A stretch of DNA of 64,000 nt from Heliocybe sulcata (Eukaryota; Basidiomycota; Agaricomycetes; Gloeophyllales; Gloeophyllaceae): assembly GCA_004369045.1 (NCBI GenBank), contig ML213506.1, positions 870,264 to 934,263 on the forward strand. Reading direction: 5' to 3'. Positions 1 through 12,041 of this stretch are shown piece after piece. Both the position numbers and the translations under genes were made by a program. Numbering within the stretch: position 1 is the first letter of the stretch; every line of letters starts with the position of its first letter. Below the pieces are notes generated by a model, which saw nothing but the letters and a program-made list of their open reading frames with translations, had not been told where the DNA came from and did no database searches.

Positions 1-796
1 ACGTCAACTTGCATGTCCGAGACGTCGCTCGTGGTGATTGGCTGAGGGGCGGGCTCCCAGAACGGCGTGCCTGTCTGAAGGCAATAATCCCATCGCCGCG
101 TGAAGGTCTGGCCGCGGCGGGTACAGATGAGACAGAGGATATCAGATTAAGGCAAGAGACTTACTTCGACGTTCACGCGACCTTGCACCGAGGTCCAAGC
201 TGTGATGAAATCAGCAGCGACACAGATGGCCTGGACGGCGAGTAGCTTAGTACACAAGCACCAACAGAAGGCAATCGTGTACGCACCTGTCTACCTTCCT
301 TCATCTCACTCTCCCACAGGGGTGGATCCGCCAGGTCGACGGTCATGGTTGTGGTGCTGCCCGTCCATAACGACTTGCTGCAGCGTTTGACCAGCGCAGG
401 GCGAGAGTCTTCGAGGGCGTTGCCCGCAGCGCGTAAGCTATGACAGAAGCGACGACGCTTACCCATGTCAGACTCGCTGTATTGTTCTCGATGTTCCCCG
501 TACATGTTGCGACGGTTGTGAGGTACGGCGTCGAGCTTAGCGTTGTCTACTGCGATACTCTCAAGAAGGCGTCGTTCAAATCGCTGCTTCTCAATAAGTT
601 GTCGCGCGTAGCGGTGCTTGCGGTAGTAGTAGGAGTAGTCGCTTTCGCCGGCCCAAGGAACAGGGCGGTTGATACGTTGAAGGTGACGAGGGTAGGCGAA
701 GGCGTTGAGGGCGGCGGGAGGTCGATCCATCGAGGGACTCATGTCAGTCGAGGACGAAGGCGCAGGGAGGTTGTTATAAACGCTAGAGCTTTGCAT
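1..796 (-). CDS. Unrecognised protein, 3' end beyond the window
   Basis: Three exons on the minus strand: 796-287, 230-165, and 107 onward past position 1. The two introns (231-286 and 108-164) are 56 and 57 bp with GT donors and AG acceptors, and the frame is kept across both. The ATG at 796 opens a Ser/Pro-rich N-terminus, followed by a Tyr/Arg/Lys-rich stretch (SDYSYYYRKHRYARQ) and an Arg/Glu-rich segment that may be helical. I recognise no domain. The last visible exon contains WDYCLQTGTPFWEP and stays open to the window edge, so the protein is at least about 225 aa. No signal peptide or membrane helix is visible. The gene model is well supported by splice phase; the function is unknown. 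Confidence 0.6.
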
Positions 797-1445
797 AACT
801 CTGAATATCTGTCAACGTGGTGGAAGACCGATGGAGAGAGCAAAACTCGAACCAGGTCGCCCTCATATAGCCGCGGGCGTGTCACGTGCCGTGTGACTTA
901 TAGAGTAGGAGCACTTCCATATATGGATACATTGAGTTCGCACGCTTACCTTCACATCGCTCTCCCCTTTTCTGCTTGCCAGACGGATTTCAGCTCGGAG
1001 AGCAACCCAGCACTCACTGAAAAATGAATATATTTTTCCCTGCAGAATAATTGAGCTGATCAGACTCATGTAGTACTTCAGCATCTCTTATTATGGATGT
1101 TAAATGTCGGCACGTACCTGGCCCTTCAGAATCGTTGTCCTGGATACTCGGGTTCTCGTGCTTGTTACACTAGTAGACAGGGCAAAAAGCATTGCCCTTC
1201 CATACATAAATATGCAAGATTAATCTCGCGGTGCGGGTCAGCAAGAGCACTCTTGTAAAGCTGACGACAATCAGTAACATACACTATTATCCTCCTGACG
1301 CCGTACTTGGCCTCGAACAGATTGCTACCATACGTCAGTGACTGTAGGGTTAGCGCGACGATAAGTACAATAAAAGCAATTTAGAACGCTCCCCCCACCG
1401 TGCGTGTGTGCACCCCTGCCGAGTCCTCGAGATCCTCCTCCGCAC
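797..1445. other. Intergenic region with an E-box
   Basis: This 649-bp gap lies upstream of the minus-strand gene starting at 796 and downstream of the next minus-strand gene. It holds a CACGTG E-box at 883-888 inside an imperfect inverted repeat (GTCAC at 881-885, GTGAC at 893-897), about 90 bp upstream of the ATG at 796. That position suits a bHLH-type promoter site. I see no coding sequence in it. Confidence 0.4.
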
Positions 1446-1913
1446 TCATTTTCCCACTTTCCTTGGCTCTGCCCGAGGGGGCTGCTTGCGATAGATAGCA
1501 AGACCTTGATATAGTGAGTCCTCGTAGAGCTCGGGGTGGTCGGTGAAGGCTGCCTTGATATTACCTGCGAACTCTTTGTTATGCAGGCCTCTCGCTTTCC
1601 CTTCGACTACAGTCGCGACGGGCAATCGCAGACTCCATGCGAGCACCTCTAGCCACGGATTCTTGGCCTTGTCGTCGATGCGGCCTTTGACAGAGAAGGG
1701 CGGGATAACTGTCTAGACTACACCAGTTATTAGCAACACCAAGTTTGAGGGAAAATACTATACGGGACAACGACAGCTGTCGACGGCGACCGATACGCAC
1801 CAGTGGCCGGTATGAGTGAGTGCCTGAGGGCGGGTAGCACCGAATCCGGGTGTACGGGTGTACGGACGCCAGTCGCCGTCATACATCGCCATGCATGGCT
1901 CCTTTGACATCAT
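1446..1913 (-). CDS. Small unrecognised protein (138 aa)
   Basis: Two exons, 1913-1764 and 1712-1446, separated by a 51-bp intron with donor GTATAG, a CTAAT-type branch sequence and acceptor TCTAG. The splice is phase 0 and gives 138 residues from the ATG at 1913; a second ATG follows directly at 1910. The product has an aromatic-rich N-terminus (YDGDWRPYTRTPGFG), a central Cys pair (CRCP) and a Lys/Arg/Pro-rich C-terminus. I recognise no family. It lies 213 bp from the divergent SDR gene and may share its promoter region. The model rests on frame and splice logic only, and a different donor upstream (GTGCGT, about 1800) was considered but breaks the frame. Confidence 0.45.
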
Positions 1914-2065
1914 CAGTCTATAATCCCCATCTGGTCCAGGGGTACGCGTACAGGCGGCAGTCCTTGGGTTCACATATTAATAAGGCTGCCGTGCTGTTCG
2001 GCGTGTATACGATTTGTATTACATTGCAGTCATGCATAGTGCGATCGAGTGTCGCACCGCTGCAA

Positions 2066-2072
2066 TATAAAA
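2066..2072 (+). promoter_or_regulatory. TATA box of the SDR gene
   Basis: A TATAAAA match 55 bp upstream of the SDR start codon at 2127. This is a suitable distance for a short 5' leader. Confidence 0.55.
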
Positions 2073-2126
2073 GCAGACTCTGCTTGTAGCTAGTAAACTT
2101 GAACACTGTCTCTGCAGAAACACACC

Positions 2127-3393
2127 ATGGGTCAACTCACTTTAGAAGAGCTCATCCTGACACAGCATGCCGGAGCACCAAAGCTCGCAATCAAGGCTGA
2201 TCTCAAAGGCAAGACTGTCATGGTGGTTGGCGCCAACACTGGGATCGGTCTCCAAGCTGCCATACACTTCGCGTCTATGAATGCAAGCAAGGTCATTCTC
2301 GCGTGCCGCAGCGAGGAACGGGGCAAGAAAGCCGTTGCCGGTGAGCCTAGGTTATCTCTGCCACTCATCTCAACAGAACTGACTGGCTGCCAACAGAGGT
2401 CGAGAAGGCGACAGGTCTGAAGAATGCGGAGCTCTGGCTTCTCGACTTGAGCCGGTTTGCTTCAGTCGTCGAGTTCGCCGATAGATTCGAGAAAGAGGGC
2501 GGCAGGCTGGACATCCTCGTCATGAACGCTGGTATTGCCGTTCGGAAGTACGAGGATATGGAAGGATGGGAATCCACGTAGGCCTTCCGATCCTTTCCGC
2601 ATTGTCCACTGACTGACTGACGGTTTCCGCTTGCAGTTTGCACATCAATCACTTGTCGACAGCTTTGTGCTCTCTCTTGTTACTTCCACGCCTGCTCAAA
2701 ACGGCGTCCGACTTCTCGGTGCAGACTAGGCTTGTCGTCGTATCAAGTGAAGTCCACTACTGGACTGCCATCAAGGAAGACGTGAGGAGCAGCCCGAGCA
2801 TCTTGAAGAAGCTGAATGAGAGAGAATACTACGAGACTGCGTGAGCGTCACCATCAACATATCACATTCGTGAAAAGCTGACACCTACGTTGGCGCTGCT
2901 GCGCAGCATTCACGACCGATATCAGCTGTCGAAGCGTACGTCCGCCGCGCTTGCATTAGCCTGCAGCCAAACTAACAGTAGCACAGTTCTCAATGTCTTG
3001 TTCGTCCGTGCCCTCACGGCTCACCTCCCCTCGACGTCTCCGCTCATCATCTCCGCTGTGAACCCCGGGTTCTGCGATTCCGAGCTCCGCCGGAACGTTA
3101 CCGAATGGACTCCACCATCCATCGAACACGAAGGCAAAAAGCTCGAGTTGGTCGCATGGACGTCCGAGGAGGGTGCACGACAGCTCGTCTGGGCAGCGCT
3201 TGGCCCGGTCGGGGATGTGAATAAAGCCAGAGGCGCCTATATGTCTCATAATGACATAATGGAGCCTAGTGACTTCGTGCTCAGCAAGGAGGGCAAAGAA
3301 TGCCAGGATCGCGTCTGGGATGAGACCATCGAGATACTTAGCGAGGTGACGCCCAAGGTTACCGAGATAGCCAAGCAATATGTGTCCGCGTAG
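2127..3393 (+). CDS. Short-chain dehydrogenase/reductase (SDR)
   Basis: Five exons (2127-2340, 2397-2577, 2637-2840, 2907-2935, 2987-3393) encode 344 aa. The classical SDR landmarks are visible in order. There is a cofactor loop GANTGIG at about residues 35-41, an NAG-type motif (MNAGI), the catalytic Ser in VVVSS near residues 168-169, and the catalytic YQLSK (Tyr about 205, Lys about 209). After that comes NPGF, typical of the retinol dehydrogenase/oxidoreductase-like fungal SDRs. SDRs of this type use NAD(P)H to interconvert alcohols and carbonyls; the substrate cannot be read from the sequence. The start has a CACC before the ATG and a TATA box 55 bp upstream. The active-site Tyr-Lys codons lie in a 29-bp exon. 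Confidence 0.9.
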
Positions 3394-3579
3394 AGTTAGG
3401 GCGACGGTCTGTATGTCCAGTAGTAGGGAGTGAGAATCGAGTGCGTCCATGGCGATGACTCTGCGTTGCTTGGTCCACATGAAGCGGTCACGTATAGCGC
3501 AGAAAAGAAGGGATAGCAAGAAATATACCGTTGAGCGACAAGCATAGCAATTACAGCGCAACCAAAAACAAGCGGAAGA

Positions 3580-6348
3580 TCAGCCTTCAATGGGCTCGCC
3601 ATCGACATCGTCATCAATCGGCTCTCCGTCCATGTCCATATCGCCAGCCAGCGGCTCACCATCCACATCGTCCATTGGCGCACCGTCGACATCCTCATCA
3701 ATAGGTACCCCATCGACATCATCGATGGGATCGCCGTCCACGTCCTCTTTGTCACTCCCCTCATCCATTGGCTCTCCATCAGTGTCAGCAGGCTCTGCAG
3801 CAGGCACCTCGGCGGGTTTGAAAGCGTTGGTTTTGAACTTGGGCGCCACCACGGCCGCATCCTCCTTGTTCACACTCACAGCCTCATCTCTTGTCTCGTC
3901 TTCGGCTTCTTCGCCTTCGACAGTAGTACCTTCCAGCCGCGCTCGGAGGCCCGATGTGAACTCAGCCGGGAAGAGGATCCAGTCATCCCAAATGTCAATG
4001 ATAGTCGTGATTTGTTTCTTGAACGTTTCGGCCGTAATGCGACCAGGGAAGGAGTGGTAGATCGTTGAGAGATGGTCGAAGACGAGGCCCAGCCGTGACT
4101 GGAACTCTCCACGGAATTTCCATGCCCCTGGAATGGATACTGCGGAGTTGTGGAGGATATCGCAAATCAGATGCAGTCTGGCCACCTTTCGAGGAACAGG
4201 AGTTCCGTCCACCAGAAGTGACGATACAATGATATCGGCGACCTGTATTGTCATTTTCAGCCGCTGACTAAGAGTCAAATCAATTAAATATTGGTTTACG
4301 TCTGGTGCGGCTTCGGCGTGCTCCAAGCTGAATGCCATACATCTGGCCATCTCGCCCCGACGTCCTGATAGAGCACGCAGCATGGCCTGAAACCGTCGTC
4401 TGGCCAGTTTACCAAGACGATTCTTGTGATCATGTTCTCGTTCCGACTCTTCTGCCGAATCAGTCGAATACACTGAGTTATATCCCTGCTCCGGTGTAAG
4501 CAAGATGCCACTCGCATGGTCAGTTGGGAACATACCTCGTCGTCAAACTCTGCTTCCGAATCCTCACTCTTTTTCAGTAGTGTGCGATAGTACTTATTTT
4601 TACGATGCTGGAACTCTTTGTCAGCGACCAACCCAGTGCTACAGAATACTAGCTCACATTCTTATTGACGAGGAAAGCATACTTCGGATTGCTCTTCTCT
4701 CGTTCCCTCAAGGTCTCCTCATACTTCTCACCGTGACCTCGCACTTCCGTCGCAACATTCCTGATGAACTGGTCCGTAGCTGGATCGTCCTCATCGTCGG
4801 CGTACCTCCGTTCCCGCTCATACGGGCTATGCGACTGTCCGCCGTGCCTCGGAGAGCGACTGCGATCGTCATAGCGCCGCGACCGACTGCGAGACCTCGA
4901 CTGACGCCGGTGGCGATCTCTAGAGCGGCTGCGACTTCTGCTTGGGCTCCCCGATCTGCTGCGGGAATAACGCGAGGCCCCACCATGTCTGTCTCTGCCG
5001 TGTGACGGTGAAGGAGAACGGGAGCGCGAGCCAGAACGAGATCTACTACGGCTTCGGTCCTTGACACGAGAGCGATCCATGACTGAGCAGACTATCAGCA
5101 CCGCATCGAGCACACCACTAAGTGCAATGACCCACCGTACATAGGTTTTGCAGCGACAGGGACGGCTTTGCTCCATCCTACACGGAGGACGGATCCTCCC
5201 CAGTCGAATCCATCCAATTCGCGAAGAGCGGCCTCGGCATCTTTGCGATTCATGTAAGACACAAAGCCACTAAGACCTGCGTTTTTGCTGCGACGGGTAG
5301 CAGTCATGTCTGCTCCCGGTCCTACGGTGTTATCACCTCTCGGCCACATTATTTTCACCTGCATAATGGTAAGCCAGATACTGGGAAGAGTTAAACGGAC
5401 TGACAGAGCCAACCGGGCCACATCGGGCAAAGAAGGTACCGAGAGCTTGCTCGTTCACGTGTGGCGGAAGATTGGCGACAAAGATGTTGGTCGTCTAGAG
5501 ATGGCTGAGATTGCTGTCTCTGCAACATGAGAGCGTCAACTTACTTCAGGATCTCCGCGGTCTTTGCTGCCGCTTTGCCCTTCGTATGCTGCTCCGTAGT
5601 TTAGTGCGGAACGTATGATAGATTATCCTACGAACCTGCCAACGCGGTGACCGATCTCCCATTCGCTGCGCCATATAATTTGGGGATTATACCTGATAAT
5701 CTAAGACAAACGCATACCTCGTCGGGAGTAACGAGCTTCACGTTCAGCTTGTTCTCTGGGGGAGTCTTAGCTTTGAGGAGTATTGGAACATGTAAACAAG
5801 CTGGCCTTTTGATCTCTTCCAAAAAGGCGTCCATAGCTCGCTTGCCCTTGGGCTTTGCAACTGGAGGTGGAGACGGGGCCTAGTAAAGGGATTGTCGGTC
5901 ATTCGCGAATGGCATATGGTACGTCCTTACCTTGAAATCGTCATCGAAGGCTCTCATAGGTCCTCTTGAAGACCCTTCAGTGGCAGGCTTCACAGATGGT
6001 GTATAGGTTGTCCCAGAGCTCGCTTTCACGAAGCTGGAGCCTGTCTTCCTCCTGCCAGCTTCTTCTCCCTCGAAAGCATCCAGAAATTCCGCATAAGCTT
6101 TGGCTGCATGCTCCTCTTCCTCCTTCTTCTTGGCTTCAGCAGCTTCCTTCTCCTTCTCTCTGCGCGATTTGCGCACTGTACCCTGGGTATACGCCGAGAC
6201 CTTATGGTCATCGACCGCCTTTTGCTATTGTATGTAGCGATGAGCGAGCGTAAAGAGGAGAAGTAAGCTTAGTCCGTCGCACTGGAAACGAAGGTTCATC
6301 TTCGTCGTTGTCGAAGAATTGTGCCAGCCTCGACTTCGTCTTATCCAT
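3580..6348 (-). CDS. U2SURP: U2 snRNP-associated SURP protein (U2SURP/SR140)
   Basis: Eleven exons on the minus strand (6348-6283, 6224-5931, 5879-5806, 5755-5718, 5665-5636, 5588-5545, 5494-5405, 5358-5136, 5082-4658, 4613-4536, 4485-3580) give 755 aa. The order matches the SR140 family. There is a charged N-terminus (AAKAYAEFLDAFEGEE) and the MDAFLEEIKR block, then an RRM at about 183-270 (IFVANL, VKIMWPRGD). A long RS-dipeptide linker follows, then a SURP module (NPKYAFL) and a CID-like helical domain. The tail is acidic with repeated DGEPIDD-type units. Family members are spliceosomal proteins that act with the U2 snRNP. The intron at 5756-5805 appears to use a GC donor. The exon 9 acceptor could instead be at 5091. 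It is divergent from the Scp160-like gene, 278 bp away. Confidence 0.9.
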
Positions 6349-6626
6349 GGCGCCGAAAGTAGTACAGGATGAGGAAAACGTTAAGGAAGTGCGCGATCTC
6401 CCGGCGCGGCAATGCTATGATCAAGGGGTCTCGCGGCACGTCCCGCAGGTCTCACAGTTCACACGGTTGATCTCTCTACCACGTCGAGCTGGCCGTTACT
6501 TACGTCCTTCACACTTCTTTCCCTGTTTACTCGTTGCGGTAACATTCTTGCAAGACGCTGCAAGTCATTACCCAGGTTTATTCCGTCAAAGGCTTTTCGC
6601 TTCCGGACAACCGTACACATTCTAAT

Positions 6627-9600
6627 ATGGCCCTTACAGCCGCTGACCTCCAGGTATGTCACCCGTTTCCATATACATTAACATGGATCGGGTAGATGCT
6701 ATGTCTGGAACGATGCAGCAAGGGGCGTCAAGATGCTCCCAGATTGAAAGATTGCGGGTCAGATGCTGCAGGTGGGCGGTGGACGGTGAGAGGTACTGTC
6801 ATGGAGTGCAGGGTCGGGAATGCGTTGGATCTGCACTCCTTTACATCCAGCTGCCGTACTCTCCCACTCTTAGATTATATTCCGTCTTCCCTGGTCTATA
6901 TGAGGTGCTTCTTAAACTGTCAACTGATCGTTATGTTTGTAGAGGAGGCATGAGCTCGAAGGTGCTCCCGATCCTTTTCCATCTCTAGGCGATCCCACAG
7001 TGGCCCCTGCTCGTTCCAGCGGGCCCACCAATGGCGATCTGAACGCTGTCTCGCAAGAGGCTTTTCCCTCCCTTGCGCCGTCTCCTGCTCCTGCGAAGCA
7101 ACCTACCACTTCCGCCTGGGGCGCTGCTGCAGGTCCTCGCATCAAGAGCACGACAATCTCGGACTCCATCACACTCGCCGCTATCGACCTCTCTTCGGGC
7201 GGGAAGGATGGCAAATCTACTACTCTCGGCGAAGTCATGAAGCAGGTTATGTCGAAGTTCAAGGTCAAAATCGAGGCGTCCACCAACCAGAGGACGAAGC
7301 AGACGACTTTCTTCCTGAAGTCCGAGTCCCAGAAGGAACTCGACAAGGCCAAGCGAAGTTTGACTTCTCTCTTGAGCCCGGTTGTAAGTGAATCGTGTCT
7401 TTGTATGGCCCCAAGTCAAACTTGGGTCTAGATCTCTGCGGTCATCAACGCGCCGGCATCCACCATTCCTACCGTCATCGGGCCCAAGGGTACGTGAATC
7501 GCATGGGAGCTGTGGTGGTGTATTTAAACTGGATGCGCAGGTGCAACCCTGAAGCAAATCCGCGATCAGACTAATGTGAAGATTGACATCCCCCGCAAGG
7601 ACGTAGCTCCCGCAGATGGTCATGCTAACGGACATGCCGCCGTGGCTGGAGAGGAGGACGAGGAGCCGACGATTCCTATCACTGTCACTGGTTCCCAGCC
7701 CCTGGTAGCGGAGGCGCAGGCTATGCTCAACGCCATTATCGCAACGAAGACGTCCAAGACCACTCAGCGTGTGCGCGACATTCCCGGTCACATTCTGCCC
7801 TTCGTCAAAGCCCGCCGTACATTCTTTGAACAGGCTGCGCAGGGTGGAGAGGTCAACATGAACCTCAATGCTCCTGCTCGGGAGATCACCGTGAGCGGTG
7901 ACCGGGAGGCCGTCGTCCGGGTCGTGGAGGCCATCAAGAGCACTATCGAGTCTTTCAGCGGCAATCTGACGTCCTTCAAGATTCAACTGCAGAAGAGGCA
8001 ACACCGTCTGCTTGCAGGTAAAGCCATTGACGAGATTATCGCGAAAAGCAAGTGCGCGGTCGTCATTCCTCCTCCTGAGGATCCTAGTGAGGAAGTTACC
8101 GTCTGGGGCCTCGGTGCGGATTTGGCTAGTGGTATGCAGGCTGTTATGGAGAAAGCGAACTCGCAGTACATCCACGAGTTCCCTCTCCCTGGTCCGATCA
8201 CTTTGTCTAGGCAAATCTTGACGTACATGACTCGCGTCGGTTATCCCAAGACTCTGAGTACTGCGCATCCTGGTGTATCCGTGTATACGACTCCTGAAGC
8301 ATTGGTTCCCAAGGCATCCGTGTTGCATGTCGAGCTTATTGGCGAGAAGCCGGCTGTGGACGGAGCCGTGCGACAGGTCTCTGAACTCATGGGCAAGCTG
8401 ATCGGCGCCACAAAGGATATCCAGATCGACTGGCTCCTGCATCGTGTTATCCAAGGCAAGAACGCTAAGAAGTGAGTCATTTTCTGCGCTCCTGCGCAGG
8501 AAGTCGTTAAACCCAGTCTCCCAGGTTCAAAGCGTTCCAAGACAGCCACAATGTCCGTGTCTTCTTCCCTCCGGAAACGGCTGAACAGTCTACGGTTCTT
8601 TTGGTTTACGACCCTACCTCCCCCAACGCTTCTCCCAACCCTGTTGAGAAGGGGAAGCATCTCGAGGACGTTGAGGCGGAACTGCTCAAGATGGTTCGCG
8701 AGGCTGCGGACGTCAAGAGCAAGGCTATCTCCGTCGAGAAACGTTGGCATGAGGCTGTCGTCGGTCAGGGCGGAACGACCTTGAATGCGTGAGTTTTTTA
8801 CGGGGAACAGAACAAGCGCATTATTCCTGATGGGCTTGTCTGCAGTATTATCGGCGAGGATAAGACCCTGTCCATCAAAATTGGTGCTGACGCTGGTGAT
8901 GCCTCTACTGAGGATATCATCTTGATCCGTGGTGCCAGCACCGATGTCGAGCGTGCTGCTAAGGAAATCTTGCAAATCGTCGAAGACGCCAAGAACGACG
9001 AGATCGTCAGCAGCTACGTGAGGCACTTCCCTCATCCAAAATATTATGGTCAATGCTGATGTTGGTTTCAACCAGTCCGTCGAGTTTGACATCGACAGAG
9101 AGTATGTAGGCCGCATCGTCGGCTCTGGTGGTGCTGGTGTTAACAGGATCCGGGATCAACTTGGCGTTAAAGTTGACTTCAATGATGAGGAGGGTGAGAA
9201 GGAGAAGGAGGGCAAGAAGAAGAAGGCAGCTCACTCGAAGGCCAAGGTCAAGATTACCGGTCGCAAGGAGAACGTGGAAGAGGCTAAGAAACGTATCCTC
9301 AGCCAAGTCGAGCGTCTTGTAAGGTGTCAACATCCGGGCTATTTGATGTGTGCTAACGTTGGATTAGGCCGATGAAACTTCTGAAGTCCTCAAGATTCCT
9401 CACCAGTACCATTCTGGCTTGATCGGTCAGGGTGGCAAGTACGTCATCCGCCTTGAAGAGAAGTATGCTGTCAAGATTACTTTCCCCCGTGACATGGGCG
9501 AGGGTGAAGGTCGGACCAGAGAGAATCTCAAAGCCGACGAGGTCCTTGTGAAGGGCGGCAGGAAGGGCGTCGCTAATGCTAAGAGCGAGTTGATGGATGT

Positions 9601-11185
9601 ATGACTCTTTGCGGTTCCGAGCCTCGTGATCATGACTCACACTTATTTCTTCGCAGGCAGTTGAATTTGAAAAGGAAAACAACAATGTCATCAACTTCAC
9701 CGTGCCTACTCGTGCCGTCGCTAGGATCCTTGGTAGAGGAGGTGCAAGCATCAACGATATCAAGGACTCCACCAACACCCAGATCGACATTGACAAGGGC
9801 GCCGATGAGACGACGTCCATCACCTGCCGTGGTACTAAGAAGGGCATTGCGGCTGCTAAGGCTGCGATCCTGGAGATCGCCAATCAAGTCAACGAGGAGA
9901 CAACGATTGTTCTTAATATTGAGCCGAAGTACCACCGGTCTATCATCGGTGCTGGTGGACAGGGTCTACGGGATCTTATTGCTCGCTGCGGCGGTCCTAC
10001 CGACTCTAGGCAGCAAGCCGGCCTCGTTCGTTTGTGAGTGTTTCCACGGCTCACTTTTTCATTTGTCTGACAGTCTGTCGAGCCCTCGTCAAGGGGAGGC
10101 GGTGTCGGATGAAGTCCAGCTTCGAGGTGATAAGACGGTCGTGAAGAAGCTCCAGGCCGAGCTCGAGAAAATCGTCTCTGGCTTGCGGGATCGCGTGGTC
10201 TTGGGCATCGAGATCCCCGCGCCCCAGCACCGTGCCCTCATTGGGCGTGGTGGCCAGCACTTGAATGACCTCCAGAATCGCACTGGTGCCCAGGTCCAGT
10301 TCCCTGGTTCACGCTCCTACCATCAGACCGGCGAACCCGATAATGCTGCCGAGCTGACGAGCGTCGATGCGGCTAACTTGGTAAAGGTTATCGGTTCTCG
10401 TGCGGCCTGTGAGAAGGCCATTGAGGAGCTGAAGGTATGCCATCAGTTCTTTGAAGGTATTGAGATGCTAACGATGCGAACAGGCGAGCGCCAAGCCTCC
10501 TCCCTCTGTTGAGTCGGCCCAAGCCGTCGTCAATGTCCCGCTGAAGTACCACCATTTCGTTACTCAGCAAGGGCAGCTCTTCCGGACCTTGCGCTCCTTT
10601 GGCGTGCACGTCGATCAGTCGCGTGCTCCGACCAAGCCCGGCGTACCACCTCAGCCTCCTCAGGATGGAGCTGTCACTGCCCGGATCGATGACGAGGCAG
10701 ATGCTGCTGCCACTGAGGCGCAGTGGCAAGTTGTGTCCAACTACGAGGACGCCGAGGACGGCGACTCGGAGTGGACGCTGAGGGCCCGTGACCAGGCCGG
10801 TCTCGAAAAGGCTCAGAAGACGATTGAGGACGCCATTGAGCATGCGAAGGAGATGACGCATGTAGGCTTCCTCACTCTTCCTGACCGTTCTTCCTTCCCT
10901 AGGTAAGCGTCTGCTTTGTTGACGTTCGCATGAAGCTGACCATGCCTCTGAAATAGAATCGTTGGTGCGAAGGGTGCTAACGTTGCTCGCCTCCGTGCTG
11001 AGAGCGGCGCTGACATTATAGTCAGTCGCGAAAATACGACGGTCGTTATAATTGGTATGTGTATCGATGTTCATATGCATTCTAGTTCTTACGCAGGACC
11101 TGTAGGCTCGGAGCACGCTATAGAGACTGCTAAGGAGGCCATCCTCAGGATCGCGGCTCCCAGGTCTCGCCGTCGGGAGGATTAG
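6627..11185 (+). CDS. SCP160: Scp160/vigilin-like multi-KH-domain protein
   Basis: Thirteen exons (6627-6653, 6943-7383, 7432-7489, 7541-8471, 8525-8788, 8846-9017, 9076-9318, 9368-9598, 9657-10033, 10074-10434, 10484-10902, 10957-11054, 11097-11185) encode 1236 aa, close to yeast Scp160. Repeated KH modules show GxxG loops: GPKG, GQGG, GSGG, GQGG, GRGG, GAGG, GRGG and GAKG. Others are degenerate, such as AGKA and TQQG, which is usual in vigilins. The family binds mRNA and associates with polysomes at the ER. The first exon encodes only nine residues and is followed by a 289-bp intron, far longer than the other introns (about 50-60 bp); the junction restores the conserved N-terminal RRHELEG. 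Long antisense open frames over this gene are shadows. Confidence 0.92.
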
Positions 11186-12041
11186 TCTGGATATCAAACT
11201 TATAATGGATCAATCTAAGGGCTGGGTCAACTTGTTGCATTACTCTATTGCATATTTGTCTGCTGCATGTTGAATATCGCATTGCTGTCCTAGTATACAC
11301 TACCAAAGTCATCTCTGCCCAGACACGCACAACTACAGACACTAGGCAACATGCGCAACTAAACCTGCAGTGAAACAGCCGCTACGATTGTTACATTGGA
11401 ATGATTTTGATAGTGTATTGCTTCATGGGGACGGTACAAATGCTCGGATACACATGCTCGCCTAGCTAATGCAACTCACAAACCACAACGTTCCACCACC
11501 CCACCCAGCAAGAGAATACAAAGGGGAAATCCATCAGACAGACACTCCTCTCGCTGGCAAGTGTCCACCGCTGCCGTTAGGCTGCAGCGGACAGCCCGCC
11601 AAACGTCCTCGAGACCACGCGAAGGTGGCCATGTTCTCAGTCATACGAGGGAGTGTGGAAGTCATCGAGTGGATTTGAAGGATGTGGCATGTGTAAACAT
11701 GCGAGACTCGAGTTAGTACCTATAAAATAGATCCTAGCTGAGTATGTTCTAAGGAAACAAAGATGTCGGGCGCGCCCTTTTATGTGGCTCACCAGTTTAG
11801 GGGAGGCTCTTAAAATTGAGTGCACGTGACAATTGCGTGCCCGGGCTCGGAATATGAAACCCCCGGAGGTCCCAATCCGAGGTATAAATTATGCATTGAC
11901 GGCATTCAAGGCTACATAGGTACGAGCAATAGACAAGTTAATACAAAAGGACAATACATGTAGCTAGGATAATATCATGAAAGTGAGCGTAAGATGAAAG
12001 TCTATATCACGAGAGCCTCAATGGTGGAACATGCCCTTGCA
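11186..12041. other. Convergent intergenic region, 3' flanks
   Basis: This 856-bp stretch lies between the tail-to-tail Scp160-like and SNG1-like genes and presumably holds their 3' UTRs. I see no coding region, tRNA or repeat in it. Confidence 0.5.

Noticed and set aside
6985-8454. A 489-codon open frame on the minus strand opposite the Scp160-like gene
   Set aside because: It is the antisense of well-conserved KH exons, crosses their introns and shows no domain. High GC codon usage commonly creates such shadows.
8241-9116. A 291-codon minus-strand open frame
   Set aside because: It is likewise antisense to Scp160-like KH exons, with no recognisable motif.
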